Source of the DNA: Thalassolituus sp034111725
GTDB taxonomy: Bacteria > Pseudomonadota > Gammaproteobacteria > Pseudomonadales > Oceanobacteraceae
Assembly: GCF_034111725.1 (NCBI RefSeq)
Contig: NZ_JAWUWR010000082.1
Location: 1 to 30,289, forward strand
Length of the DNA stretch: 30,289 bases
Direction: 5' to 3'
Shown: positions 5,496 through 14,591 of the stretch, piece by piece
Layout of the letters: each line of letters starts with the position of its first letter
How positions within the stretch are numbered: position 1 is the stretch's first letter
Translations under genes and position numbers: made by a program
Notes under the pieces: generated by a model
Told to the model about the DNA's origin: nothing
Database searches by the model: none
The model's input: the letters and a program-made list of their open reading frames with translations, nothing else

Positions 5496-6050
5496 ATGAC
5501 CAAAACAGTCGTAGTGTATTTTTCTGGATACGGGCACACAGAGCACGTAGCAAACTTTGTTATCGAAGGTGCGAACGCTGAGGCAATCAAAATCGATAGC
5601 AACGGCGATATCACCGATGCTGATTGGGAAACCTTGAACGCGGCTGATGCGATTATCTTTGGTGCGCCAACCTACATGGGTTCAGTGCCTTGGCAGTTTA
5701 AGAAGTTTGCCGATGCAACTTCTAAAGCGTGGTTTACCCGTGAGTGGCAAGACAAGGTGTTTGGTGGCTTTACCAACAGCGCGAGTTTAAACGGCGATAA
5801 GCAAGTCACTATGATTTACTTGCAGACTTTAGCGTCACAGCATGGCGGTATTTGGGTTAGCTTAGGTTTGCCACCGGCTAATAAGTTGGCTTCGACACGC
5901 AGCGATGTGAACAATCTGGGTGGTTCTGTTGGTGTGCTGGTGCAATCACCTTCGGATGCCGGTGCTGATGCTATTCCAGCCGGTGATCTAGAAACCGCAC
6001 GTTTGTATGGCGAGCGTGTAGCGGCTATTGCAGGTCGGTTAAGTGCGTAA
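5496..6050 (+). CDS. WrbA-like flavodoxin-fold NAD(P)H oxidoreductase
   Basis: The 184-residue protein has a flavodoxin fold: the phosphate-binding loop VVVYFSGYGHTEHVA at the N-terminus, AAD-AIIFGAPTYMGSVPWQFKKFAD in the middle (residues about 48-72 of the mature frame) and a WrbA-like HGGIWVSLGLPPANK. Such proteins use FMN and reduce quinones by two electrons. I chose the ATG at 5496, which is eight bases after GAGG (5484-5487), over an in-frame TTG two codons upstream. It precedes an ene-reductase by 162 bases on the same strand; both are flavoenzymes acting on quinones or electrophiles, so a shared detoxification role is plausible. Confidence 0.88.
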   Translation: MTKTVVVYFSGYGHTEHVANFVIEGANAEAIKIDSNGDITDADWETLNAADAIIFGAPTYMGSVPWQFKKFADATSKAWFTREWQDKVFGGFTNSASLNGDKQVTMIYLQTLASQHGGIWVSLGLPPANKLASTRSDVNNLGGSVGVLVQSPSDAGADAIPAGDLETARLYGERVAAIAGRLSA

Positions 6051-6212
6051 CTTGGGGCAATTTTTCTAATTTCAATACAAAATTAGACGCAACTCACTGT
6101 TGCTGATATCCAACGCTATTGTTCACATTGATCGCTTGATGGCCGCCAGTGATGTTCCTATAGTTAACCCACATTTAGTTAGCCGATATTTTAAGCACGA
6201 CGAGGTTTTCCC

Positions 6213-7283
6213 ATGACTGTTACAACTCCAACACTATTTTCTAAGATTCAACTTGGCGACCTTGAGCTACCTAATCGGATGCTCATGGCTCCTCTTACTC
6301 GTTGTCGTGCAGAAGGTCATCAACCGAATGATTTAATGGCTGAGTACTATTCACAGCGCGCCAGTGCCGGTTTATTAATCACTGAATGTACTATGGTTAT
6401 GCCAGGTACATCAGCGTTTGGTAGCGATCCAGGTGTTTATTCGCAAGAGCAAGTCGAAGGCTGGAAGAAAACCACCGATGCTGTGCATGCCAAAGGTGGT
6501 CGAATTTTTATGCAAATTTGGCATGCCGGTCGTGCAGCACATCCATTGCTGAATAATGGCCAAGAAGCCGTTGCACCAAGCGCGATTGCAATCGATGGCG
6601 AAACGCATACACCAGAGGGTAAGCAGGCCTACACGGTTCCTCGTGCGCTTACCGAAAGTGAAATTGCTGAACTCGTTGCCGCTTTTAAACAAGGTGCGGC
6701 AAATGCCAAAGCGGCTGGCTTTGATGGTATCGAAGTCCATGCGGCAAACGGTTACATCATCGACCAATTCTTGCGCGATGGTAGTAACAAGCGCACGGAT
6801 AAATACGGTGGTTCTATGGAGAATCGTGCGCGTTTATTGATGGAAGTTCTTGCGGCGGTAACAGACGTATTCGGTCCAGGACGTGTTGGAGTACGTTTAT
6901 CACCGCTAAATAGCTTCAACGATATGAAAGATAGCGATCCAGTCGCTCTAATTAGTTACTTGGCTGAGCAATTAAATACCTTCGATTTAGCTTACGTGCA
7001 TTTAATGCGCGCAGATTTCTTCGGTGTGCAGCAGGCGGATGTTATTACGCCAGCGCGTGGCGGCTACAAAGGCAATTTAGTATTAAATATGGGCTACGGT
7101 GCCGAAGAAGCGGAACAAGCAATTACTTCTGGCGATTTCGATGCCGTCGCGTTTGGAACTGGCTTCCTTGCGAACCCAGATTTACCAGCGCGTATCAAAG
7201 CGGGTGCTGAGCTAAATACGCCTGACGAAGCGACCTTCTATTCGCCAGGTGCAAAAGGCTATACCGATTATCCAGCTCTTTAA
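6213..7283 (+). CDS. nemA: Old Yellow Enzyme family ene-reductase
   Basis: A 356-residue FMN-binding (beta/alpha)8 barrel closely matching NemA/xenobiotic reductase enzymes: N-terminal LPNRMLMAPLTRCRA, then FMQIWHAGR, then the substrate site H176-A-A-N179 followed by Y181 (HAANGYIIDQFLRDGSNKR) and KYGGSMENRARL, ending in phosphate-binding FGTGFLANPDLP. These enzymes use NADPH to reduce activated C=C bonds, nitroesters and N-ethylmaleimide in the cytoplasm. Length is standard. A rho-independent terminator follows at 7316, so it ends its transcript. No NemR-type regulator gene is adjacent. Confidence 0.95.
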   Translation: MTVTTPTLFSKIQLGDLELPNRMLMAPLTRCRAEGHQPNDLMAEYYSQRASAGLLITECTMVMPGTSAFGSDPGVYSQEQVEGWKKTTDAVHAKGGRIFMQIWHAGRAAHPLLNNGQEAVAPSAIAIDGETHTPEGKQAYTVPRALTESEIAELVAAFKQGAANAKAAGFDGIEVHAANGYIIDQFLRDGSNKRTDKYGGSMENRARLLMEVLAAVTDVFGPGRVGVRLSPLNSFNDMKDSDPVALISYLAEQLNTFDLAYVHLMRADFFGVQQADVITPARGGYKGNLVLNMGYGAEEAEQAITSGDFDAVAFGTGFLANPDLPARIKAGAELNTPDEATFYSPGAKGYTDYPAL

Positions 7284-7315
7284 AACGCTTTAAATAGATG
7301 TGTTAATACGACTGA

Positions 7316-7337
7316 AGCCTCCGTAAGGAGGCTTTTT
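7316..7337 (+). terminator. rho-independent terminator after nemA
   Basis: Perfect seven-base stem AGCCTCC (7316-7322) / GGAGGCT (7327-7333), tetraloop GTAA, followed by a T-run. Confidence 0.93.
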
Positions 7338-7387
7338 CGTTGAATACCATATCAGTGTATTCAATAGACTAAGCGCGAGATTAAATA

Positions 7388-7603
7388 ATGAATCAAATTC
7401 ATCCAAAGAAATTATTGAACAGCAAGTGGACCGCGGTAGCGCCGCAGAATAAAGAAAAACACTTTCTGATCACTAAGATCAAATTTGATGAAGAGGGCGA
7501 GGTTATTCACTGCGAACTTGAAGCGGTAATGACTAAGCGGAGTGAATTAATCGATTGGAATATGCTTAAAAATAGCGACAATTGGCTGTTAGGTTGGAAG
7601 TGA
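7388..7603 (+). CDS. TIGR02450-type Trp-rich small protein
   Basis: A 71-residue protein matching a conserved small family of gammaproteobacteria over its whole length: HPKKLLNSKWTAVAPQNKEKHF, then ITKIKFDEEGEV and a C-terminal WLLGWK with four tryptophans in total. The family function is not known. It lies between the nemA terminator and a convergent flavoprotein gene, so it is probably a single-gene transcript. The ATG choice fits the family start. Confidence 0.9.
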   Translation: MNQIHPKKLLNSKWTAVAPQNKEKHFLITKIKFDEEGEVIHCELEAVMTKRSELIDWNMLKNSDNWLLGWK

Positions 7604-7623
7604 AATTTCAATTACTTTTTAAT

Positions 7624-8877
7624 TTATTCCTGCAACCATTGCACTACACCCAGACCGGCGCGTTTGCCGGTTGCAAAACAAGCGGTCAGTAAGTAGCCAC
7701 CGGTAGGCGCTTCCCAGTCCAGCATTTCTCCGGCAACAAAAACCCCAGGCAATTGCTCTAGCATAAGATTGCTATTGGTTGAATCGAAGCAAACGCCGCC
7801 AGCACTGCTGATGGCTTCGTCGATAGGGCGCGTCTGCTGTGGGCGCATTGGCATGGATTTAATAGCGTTAGCAACATCCGTGGAATTGTTATTGTCGAGG
7901 GTGGGGCAACATTCTTTTAATAGTGCATTGGTGAGGGCTGGCAAATTTAATTTTTTACGCAACACGTTAGAAAAACTCATGCCTTTGCGCGGCTGGTCGA
8001 GTTTTTTGATGATTTGCTCTACCGTCATATTCGGCAACCAGTCGAGGAAAAACTCGGCTGTTTTTTCGCCATTGGTATCAATAAGATCGCGCAGCGGGGC
8101 GCTAATGGCGTAAATCAAACTGCCTTCAATGCCGTATTCGCTGAGGACAAATTCCCCTTTTTTATATTCGCTATTGCCATCTTTATCGGTAATTGAAACC
8201 GCGATATTTTTAAGAGGCGTACCGGCGAAACGTTCGCGAATAAAATCACTCCACGGTATCTCAAAGCCACAATTGGTGGGTTTAAGCGGGGCAATATCAA
8301 CCTGCATTTGCGCAAGCGGCTCACACCAGCGACCATCCGATCCGAGCTTCGCCCAGCTGGCACCGCCTAAGGCTAAAACGACAGCATCGAACTGATGAGT
8401 TACTTCGCCATCGGGCGTGGTAAATACCCAGCCATCTTTAGGGGTGTTGTTGTTCCAGCCGGTCCAGCGATGACGCGGGTGAAAGGTAACCCCTGAACTG
8501 CGTAAACGGTGCAACCAAGCACGCAGTAACGGCGCAGCTTTCATATCGGTGGGGAATACGCGTTGCGAGGTGCCAACAAAGGTATCTACCCCAAGAGCAT
8601 GAATCCATGCGCGTAATTCGAGTGGAGGAAGATCATCTAATATCGGCTTGAGTTGACTTTGCGCGCCGCTATAGCGGGTAACTAAAGTGTCGTAGTCTTC
8701 GGCATGGGTGATGTTCATACCGCCAATGCCTGCCAATAAGAATTTGCGCGCAACACTGGGCATGGCATCAAACACGTCGACCGCTAATCCAGCGTTGGCA
8801 ATATGCTCCGCTGCCATTAGGCCTGCAGGGCCAGCACCGATGACGGCAATGCGTTGGGCTGATGCTGGAGAGGCCAT
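7624..8877 (-). CDS. TIGR03862 / BaiN-like FAD-dependent oxidoreductase
   Basis: A 417-residue cytosolic flavoprotein of the HI0933/BaiN family, TIGR03862 branch. It shows the dinucleotide-binding IAVIGAGPAGLMAAEHIANAG near residue 10, the family-specific KFLLAGIGGMNITHAED, FVGTSQRVFPTDMKAAPLLRAWL near 100-120, and the closing FAD site GVFVAGEMLDWEAPTGGYLLTACFATG. The family binds FAD; the physiological substrate is not settled, although BaiN-type members in gut bacteria reduce bile acid intermediates. It is transcribed convergently with the Trp-rich gene, with 20 bases between their stops. Confidence 0.92.
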   Translation of the reverse strand: MASPASAQRIAVIGAGPAGLMAAEHIANAGLAVDVFDAMPSVARKFLLAGIGGMNITHAEDYDTLVTRYSGAQSQLKPILDDLPPLELRAWIHALGVDTFVGTSQRVFPTDMKAAPLLRAWLHRLRSSGVTFHPRHRWTGWNNNTPKDGWVFTTPDGEVTHQFDAVVLALGGASWAKLGSDGRWCEPLAQMQVDIAPLKPTNCGFEIPWSDFIRERFAGTPLKNIAVSITDKDGNSEYKKGEFVLSEYGIEGSLIYAISAPLRDLIDTNGEKTAEFFLDWLPNMTVEQIIKKLDQPRKGMSFSNVLRKKLNLPALTNALLKECCPTLDNNNSTDVANAIKSMPMRPQQTRPIDEAISSAGGVCFDSTNSNLMLEQLPGVFVAGEMLDWEAPTGGYLLTACFATGKRAGLGVVQWLQE

Positions 8878-8985
8878 AAAACAGTGTCCTAGGAATATTA
8901 GGCGCGCAGTTTACCCTATTTACCGACGCCGCAAAAATGTTGCGTTGGCACGATCTAGAGGGGTTGAGGCGATAACCGGATTACT

Positions 8986-10515
8986 TTAGCTCGGCCCAAG
9001 AGGTAAGCCGAGTGTTAACCACAGCACCATTAAACCAGACCAAAAAATCAAGAAGCCAACACTGTAGGGCAGCATCATCGACATAATCGTGCCAATCCCA
9101 GCTGTCGGCTGATAGCGTTGTACATAGGCCACCACAACGCCGAAATAGGGCATTAATGGCGTAATAATATTGGTGCTGCTGTCGCCAACACGGAAGGCCA
9201 TTTGCGTTGCTTCGGGAGATATTCCAGCCAGTAGCAGCATAGGTACAAAAATAGGCGCGAGCAGCGCCCATTTGGCGCTAGCGCTGCCGATTAATAAGTT
9301 AATGCTAGCGGCCATCACAACGAAACCCGCGAGCAATAAGGTTGGAGATAGATCCCAGCTCTGTAGTAGCTGTGCACCCTGAATGGCCGACACTGCGCCC
9401 AGATTACTCCAAGCAAAATAACTGACAAATTGTGCGGCAAAGAACATTAATACTAAGTAGCTTGCCATGCTGGCCATGGCCGATTCCATTGCCGTTATTG
9501 CTTCACCGTTGCTGTGCCAACGGCCAGATACTCGGGCGAAAACAACGCCTGCCAGTAACGCGTAAACGGCAATAATGACCACAATGCCTTGAATAAAGGG
9601 GGAACGTAAAATGCTGCCAGTTTCAGGATTACGCAGTAGACCATCTGCCGGTACAAGCCCCCACAACAATAATGCCGTCACGATAATCGTCAGTAAGCCT
9701 ACGGCGCGTAAACCGCGTTTATCGAGTTGCGTTAAAGTATGATTTTTATCCTCGCCATTATTAACGTCAACGAGCGTATTCATAGGGCTTGATTCGAGTA
9801 AGCGCGGTTCAATCCAGCGTTGGGTAATCCAAGTGCCGACAAAGGTCACAAGAAATGTCGATGCCACCATAAAGTAATAATTAGCGGTGGCACTAACTTG
9901 ATAGTTTTGCGCCACCAGATGAGCAGCTTCGGTTGATAACCCCGCGAGCATGGCGTCGACAGGGCCAATTAATAAGTTAGCACTATAGCCACCGGATACT
10001 CCGGCAAACGCAGCCGCAATTCCGGCTAACGGATGGCGCCCCGCACTTTGGAAAATAATGGCGGCGAGCGGTATTAATACAACATAGCCAGCGTCGGCTG
10101 CGATGCTCGACATCACACCGGTAAATACCACCATGGCGGTTAATAGCGTGCTAGGTGCTTTACGTACGCTGGCTCGCAAGGCGACATCAAATAATCCGCT
10201 CTTTTCCGCGACGCCAATGCCGAGCATGGCCACTAAAACCGTACCCACTGGTGCAAAATGAGTGAAGTTAGTGACCGTATTGGCCAAAATTTTATGCAAA
10301 CCATCGACGCTGAGGAGATTGACCGCAGAAATTGTTTCGCCGCTAATTGGATGCAAGGCTTGCAGCTGAAATCCTGCCGCAATTGCGGACAACACCAGAA
10401 TAAAAGCCGATAAATAAACAAATAACAGAGTCGGATGCGGGAGTCGATTACCGAGTAATTCAACCTTGTTTAGCGCACGTTGAACTAAAGAGGTTCGGTT
10501 TGCGGATAACGACAT
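8986..10515 (-). CDS. AbgT family transporter
   Basis: A 509-residue integral membrane protein with about a dozen hydrophobic segments and the AbgT/MtrF pattern: N-terminal LLGNRLPHPTLLFVYLSAFILVLS, GLHKILANTVTNFTHFAPVGTVLVAMLGIGVAEKSGL, DAGYVVLIPLAAIIF, and late AFRVGDSSTNIITPLMPYFGVVVAY. The family exports or imports p-aminobenzoyl-glutamate and related folate or sulfonamide compounds, driven by proton or sodium gradients. Length equals that of E. coli AbgT. It stands alone; no abgA/abgB peptidase genes are near, so a folate-salvage role cannot be inferred from context. Confidence 0.93.
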   Translation of the reverse strand: MSLSANRTSLVQRALNKVELLGNRLPHPTLLFVYLSAFILVLSAIAAGFQLQALHPISGETISAVNLLSVDGLHKILANTVTNFTHFAPVGTVLVAMLGIGVAEKSGLFDVALRASVRKAPSTLLTAMVVFTGVMSSIAADAGYVVLIPLAAIIFQSAGRHPLAGIAAAFAGVSGGYSANLLIGPVDAMLAGLSTEAAHLVAQNYQVSATANYYFMVASTFLVTFVGTWITQRWIEPRLLESSPMNTLVDVNNGEDKNHTLTQLDKRGLRAVGLLTIIVTALLLWGLVPADGLLRNPETGSILRSPFIQGIVVIIAVYALLAGVVFARVSGRWHSNGEAITAMESAMASMASYLVLMFFAAQFVSYFAWSNLGAVSAIQGAQLLQSWDLSPTLLLAGFVVMAASINLLIGSASAKWALLAPIFVPMLLLAGISPEATQMAFRVGDSSTNIITPLMPYFGVVVAYVQRYQPTAGIGTIMSMMLPYSVGFLIFWSGLMVLWLTLGLPLGPS

Positions 10516-10629
10516 GGAGGAGCCTGCCTAAGCGTTATAAAGTAGTCCTGAGTCTACCCACCGCTAGGTGTTTTAGCCAACCTTGATCGAAGTGATAATG
10601 GCAGTAATGTTTGCTTGAAACAGGGGAGA

Positions 10630-10651
10630 GCCGCCTCGAGGGGGAGGCGGC
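10630..10651 (-). terminator. GC-rich hairpin after the DUF3089 gene
   Basis: GCCGCCTC (10630-10637) pairs with GAGGCGGC (10644-10651). It lies just beyond the stop of the minus-strand gene ending at 10659. There is no T-run, so termination strength is uncertain. Confidence 0.5.
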
Positions 10652-10658
10652 AAGCGGT

Positions 10659-11873
10659 TTATTGGTTAAGCCATGCCTGCGTTTGATCGCCGGCTAAGCG
10701 AACTAAGTCTCCTTGCGCCAGTACTATATCGATTAAGTGCAATCCCCAGCCTTTAACTACGATCAATTCGCCTTGATAATCGTCTGCGCGTGGATCGGCT
10801 GCATCAACATCTAAGCTTACTTCTAGGTAATGTGCGCCTAGCTCGTTAGTGACACATTCCCCTGAAAACTGCCCTGGTACGTTGTAATAAGGTGCTTTAC
10901 CTTTGGCGTACTGATTTTTAAACCAATTTTTATAAGGGCCACCCGACCCGCGAAATTCTAATAGAGCTTTAAATCCATACGGCTGATTGAAGGGAATATA
11001 AGCATCTAATTCTGTAATACCACCAGACAGTGCAGCAGGATGGGTACATAGGGCTTCGAAGCCGTCTTTAGCGGTTATACCAAATTTAGGCTCAGCGAGT
11101 TCTGGGTCGTCTTTGCGGAAGCTAGAGTAGGCAACAACACAGCCTGTCTGGCTTGGCGTACGGCAAGCCGGCGTAGAAGCGAACGTGCCGCCAACATCTA
11201 AACCTTGTGGTACTTCAATCGTGGTGCCTATAAGGTGAGCTGCAATCATTCGTGCGGCTAGCTCAGGGTTTAGTTCTATTTTTTCCGTGACTAGTCGGGC
11301 GAGTAATCGCGCTCCTTGAGAATGGCCGACTAGTAAAAATCCACGCCCTTGGTTTGCGCTTGCTAAATAATTTTCGAACGCCGCAAGTACGTCACCGTAG
11401 GCGACTTCATTGGCGGTATTGATGGTTTCTTCCGATACCAGATTGTCGCCAATCGCCCCCAAGCCCAAGTATGTAAGTGTTCTTTGGCGATAAATAGGGG
11501 CAAAGGTCCGGCAAACTTCACTGTAGCGGCCAAATTGCAGTGCTGTGGTGTCTTCTTCTTGAGCATCGACATTTAAGGTTGAATTCGGAGTTAGGTCTAG
11601 GCTTGCGGTGGGATAAACGTAGAAGCAATCGATCAAAGGCTCTGCACTAGGATTGGCGGCGGTAAGATCCGCTGAGCCATTGGCTTGAACCACGAGTGTA
11701 TCAAGTGGCTGGCGACAGACATCCTTGCTAGCACTCAGGCTTGGATGGCACAGCCAATTATCTTTAGCGTCATAATCGACCGCATCAGCTGCGCAGACTA
11801 GAGAGCTAATGGAACTTAAAGGAAGGATTAGGCCAACACTATGTACTAACATTCGCAGTTTGGAAAAATTCAT
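10659..11873 (-). CDS. secreted DUF3089 alpha/beta hydrolase
   Basis: A 404-residue protein with a cleavable signal peptide (about residues 1-28, ending SLVCAADA). The DUF3089 domain follows: WLCHPS near 40, FYVYPTASLD near 84-93, an alpha/beta-hydrolase nucleophile elbow G183-H-S185-Q-G with S185 as likely nucleophile, and a C-terminal KGWGLHLIDIVLAQGDLV carrying the probable catalytic His. Cysteine pairs (C42/C53, C83/C121) suggest disulfides and a periplasmic or external location. The family is predicted to be lipase/esterase-like; substrate is not known. An esterase outside the cytoplasm would suit a lipid- or alkane-using bacterium, but that is inference. Confidence 0.88.
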   Translation of the reverse strand: MNFSKLRMLVHSVGLILPLSSISSLVCAADAVDYDAKDNWLCHPSLSASKDVCRQPLDTLVVQANGSADLTAANPSAEPLIDCFYVYPTASLDLTPNSTLNVDAQEEDTTALQFGRYSEVCRTFAPIYRQRTLTYLGLGAIGDNLVSEETINTANEVAYGDVLAAFENYLASANQGRGFLLVGHSQGARLLARLVTEKIELNPELAARMIAAHLIGTTIEVPQGLDVGGTFASTPACRTPSQTGCVVAYSSFRKDDPELAEPKFGITAKDGFEALCTHPAALSGGITELDAYIPFNQPYGFKALLEFRGSGGPYKNWFKNQYAKGKAPYYNVPGQFSGECVTNELGAHYLEVSLDVDAADPRADDYQGELIVVKGWGLHLIDIVLAQGDLVRLAGDQTQAWLNQ

Positions 11874-11975
11874 AATTCACTCTTATTTTTGTCTTTGAAA
11901 CAGAGCAAAGTTATACGGCATAGAGTTTGAAAACGATAGGGCGGTTTCTTCACATTTCATTTATTTTAGCTATAA

Positions 11976-11999
11976 AAAAACCGGCAAAAGCCGGTTTTT
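11976..11999 (-). terminator. terminator after the outer-membrane protein gene
   Basis: Perfect ten-base palindromic stem AAAAACCGGC (11976-11985) / GCCGGTTTTT (11990-11999), loop AAAA. The A and T flanks make it work in both directions; it ends the minus-strand gene at 12017. Confidence 0.92.
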
Positions 12000-12016
12000 C
12001 TGTGCGTTAAGCGTTA

Positions 12017-12742
12017 TTAAAAACGAGTAACACCGGTCAAGACATAGGTGTCCATACCATTATCACGCGCATATTCTAAGCTCACGCTCACTGGCGGGAC
12101 GATGAAGGCGCGGAAGCCTGCACCATAAATCGGATCGGCATCTTCTACACCCGTATCGGTGGCACGAATACCGAAGGCGATGTCACGTGTAAAGTAGTAG
12201 TCGGTTACCAGATTATAAGAACTGACGTCTTCGTTATCGGTCATCGAGACTTCAAAATTGATGAAGTCATTGCCTACCGAAGTAACGTATTTCAAGCCAT
12301 AGGTCATGGCATCGGTGTCATAGCTATCACCGGTATCTAACCCTAGATAAACCAACAAACCGTGATACAGGGCGACACCGAAACGAGCGTTGATATCGTT
12401 ATTCTCTTCCGTCATTTGGTAGTTGCCGGCAAAGAAGAAATCATTGACCCAAAACTCACCACCAAAGCCGCGCGTCTCAACTTGTGCTTTGTTGAACTGG
12501 GCATAATTGGCGTTGATGTTACTGTTGTGCCCTAGAAATGCGGCTTCAGCTAGAGGACGGTTCTTAGTCCGGACTCGCTCTAAGTTCATTTTTAGATCAA
12601 TGCCAAACGAGTTCTCATCGTTGTTTTGATAATTGATCTTGGCAAGGGTAGCGCTGGCTTCAGAGCGATAGTCGCTAGCATAAGCTGAACCGTAGGCAGC
12701 CATTAGCGCAGTCATTGTTAGCGCGAGGGAAGTCTTCTTCAT
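12017..12742 (-). CDS. putative outer-membrane porin (beta-barrel)
   Basis: I place the start at 12742 (MKKTSLALTMTALMAAYGSAYA, a clean signal peptide cleaved near residue 22). A longer frame to 12946 would add 68 residues without protein character and would overlap the next gene. The 241-residue product consists of alternating short beta-strand-like segments with many Asp/Asn turns (MTEENNDINARFGVALYHGLLVYLG) and ends in an aromatic residue (VLTGVTRF), the recognition mark for outer-membrane insertion by BAM. It resembles 'putative porin' proteins of marine gammaproteobacteria. What it transports is unknown. Confidence 0.85.
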   Translation of the reverse strand: MKKTSLALTMTALMAAYGSAYASDYRSEASATLAKINYQNNDENSFGIDLKMNLERVRTKNRPLAEAAFLGHNSNINANYAQFNKAQVETRGFGGEFWVNDFFFAGNYQMTEENNDINARFGVALYHGLLVYLGLDTGDSYDTDAMTYGLKYVTSVGNDFINFEVSMTDNEDVSSYNLVTDYYFTRDIAFGIRATDTGVEDADPIYGAGFRAFIVPPVSVSLEYARDNGMDTYVLTGVTRF

Positions 12743-12917
12743 TGGTGTCGTCCCATTATTCTTATTAGGTATTAGTCCGGTGGCATTAACGCGCCATATG
12801 ACCACGACTATATCGCAATTAACTGTGTGCTTGAAGTGCCTATCCGAGTTATGGCGCGTTGAATGATTCTGAGTGATAAATAAGCTTGCAATACTTACGG
12901 CAAGCAATGGCCCGAAT

Positions 12918-13607
12918 TCAGGCCACGACACCAAAGAGTCGGCCAACGCCCGCTGTCAGTGCCATCGCCAGTGCACCCCAAAACGTAACGCGTATTGCAC
13001 CTTTGGTCATTGCTGCGCCACCGGCTTTTGCAGCGGCAGCACCAAGCGAGGCCAAAAATACCAGCGACGCAATGGATACGACGGCGATTAACTGAGGCCC
13101 AGACACTAGCCATGCCAGCAACAAGGGCAGGGCTGCACCTATCGTGAATGTTGTCGCGGAAAATAACGCGGCTTGAACTGGGCGTGCAGCTGCCGCATCG
13201 GTTATGCCTATTTCATCACGGGTATGCGCCCCAAGCGCATCGTAAGCCATCAATTTTTCAGCGACTTGTTTGGCCAAGGCTTGTCCCAGCCCTCGTTTTT
13301 CATATATTAGCGCAAGCTCCTCTTGCTCGAAGGCGTAATTATTCTTCAGTGCGCGTTTTTCCATCGCTATATCAGCATTTTCGGTATCAGATTGAGAGCT
13401 AACAGAGACATATTCACCCGCTGCCATCGACATGGCCCCAGCTACCAATCCAGCCACCCCAGCTAGAAAAATACTGTCTTGGGTGGCGCTCGCGGCGGCC
13501 ACACCAATAATCAGACTGGCGGTCGATACAATGCCATCATTCGCGCCTAATACCGCAGCACGCAACCAACCAACACGGTGGGAGCGGTGATGTTCCTTAT
13601 GACTCAT
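12918..13607 (-). CDS. VIT1/CCC1 family metal transporter
   Basis: A 229-residue membrane protein of the vacuolar iron transporter-like family: first membrane segment with the signature RAAVLGANDGIVSTASLIIGV, GAMSMAAGEYVSVSSQSDTE in the second, a cytosolic charged helical domain (about residues 78-140, with the metal-binding region ENADIAMEKRALKNN and EEELALIYEKRG-type acidic residues), then three more membrane segments. Family members move Fe2+ or Mn2+ out of the cytosol by proton antiport. Five membrane segments and length agree with bacterial homologues. It is upstream of and co-directional with the porin gene, 175 bases apart, probably separately transcribed. Confidence 0.92.
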   Translation of the reverse strand: MSHKEHHRSHRVGWLRAAVLGANDGIVSTASLIIGVAAASATQDSIFLAGVAGLVAGAMSMAAGEYVSVSSQSDTENADIAMEKRALKNNYAFEQEELALIYEKRGLGQALAKQVAEKLMAYDALGAHTRDEIGITDAAAARPVQAALFSATTFTIGAALPLLLAWLVSGPQLIAVVSIASLVFLASLGAAAAKAGGAAMTKGAIRVTFWGALAMALTAGVGRLFGVVA

Positions 13608-13738
13608 AATTTATCTCGGTAGCGTGCGCGTAATTCACAGCGCTGTTAGATTGTGCGCCTTATGGAAAAGTTTCTAAGTGATGTACTTGAATCTTAAATA
13701 AGGGGCAGGGTAATGAACTTAGTCTTTTTCAGTATCAT

Positions 13739-14347
13739 CTAAATCGACAGGTAAAAATTGATCTCATGAATCTCAGTGAAGGGTGATCGAAAAGCTCGCA
13801 TGCTCTTGAAGGCTTCGGCATCGTACATTTGCGCTGCGTAAGGTAGAAGTGTTGTGGGCAAAACATCGGGCGCGGCAATCCATTGAGCAATCCAATACCC
13901 GATAGGCGGATAAAATAAATCCGTCCCTGCCAGCACTAATCCGGTAATGGCTTGGGTAATCATCAGAATAAACAATACAAAAACACTCAAGCGTCCAAGT
14001 GGGTTATGGCCTAGATAGTATTCTGGTTTACCGGTAACAAACGCCGATGCATAATTACGCACTGATTGAACATATCCTTTACCTCTGGGTATAACCGCAT
14101 TCCACCGTGCGTATTTGTTGCCAAAAAACATCCAAATAATTCGCCAAATAAGATTCACTGTAAAAACATAGCCAACCCATACGTGAATTTCTTTTAACAG
14201 TATTTTCCCTGCGGTCGACAATCCAAGGGCATCGTCATTCATAATGGCAAAACCCACCATGATCAGCATCAGTATGCTCAGAACGTTAATCCAATGAAAC
14301 CAGCGGGTCCCCGCATCCCAAACCGAATAAGACGTGAGTTAATTCAT
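13739..14347 (-). pseudogene. cytochrome b/b6-type gene with a stop at codon 3
   Basis: A frame of 176 residues starts at 14269, but the sequence upstream continues the protein family without a break: codons to 14338 encode LTSYSVWDAGTRWFHWINVLSIL, which holds the first membrane segment and the FHW haem-ligand histidine. The natural start is the ATG at 14347-14345, eight bases after AAGGA (14360-14356), yet its third codon is TAA (14341-14339). Translation from the later ATG would lack the first haem ligand. The protein otherwise looks intact (Ni/Fe-hydrogenase-type cytochrome b; RIIWMFFG, GHNPLGRLSVFVLFILMITQ). Either a nonsense mutation, a sequencing error or an unusual start. Confidence 0.7.
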
Positions 14348-14591
14348 TAAAATTATCCTTTATTCGGTTGCAAGTAATTTGTTAAAGATCATGCATGCCT
14401 AGTGAATTGAGTTCTGTACGTTAACGAACAGACTCACGTTGAATGCCGCACTACTCTTATGTATATATTTCGTCAAAGTGGCTATTCCATTCGTTTGGAT
14501 TGGCACATGTTTCTGAAACGTTTTTAAATTTAAACCGTATTCAGGCTGTGTCGGGCAGTCACAGATCTAATTTATTTAATGAGATCATTTT

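Noticed and set aside
12743..12946. 68-residue N-terminal extension of the porin gene
   Set aside because: A signal peptide starts exactly at 12742, and the extension would overlap the VIT1-family gene.
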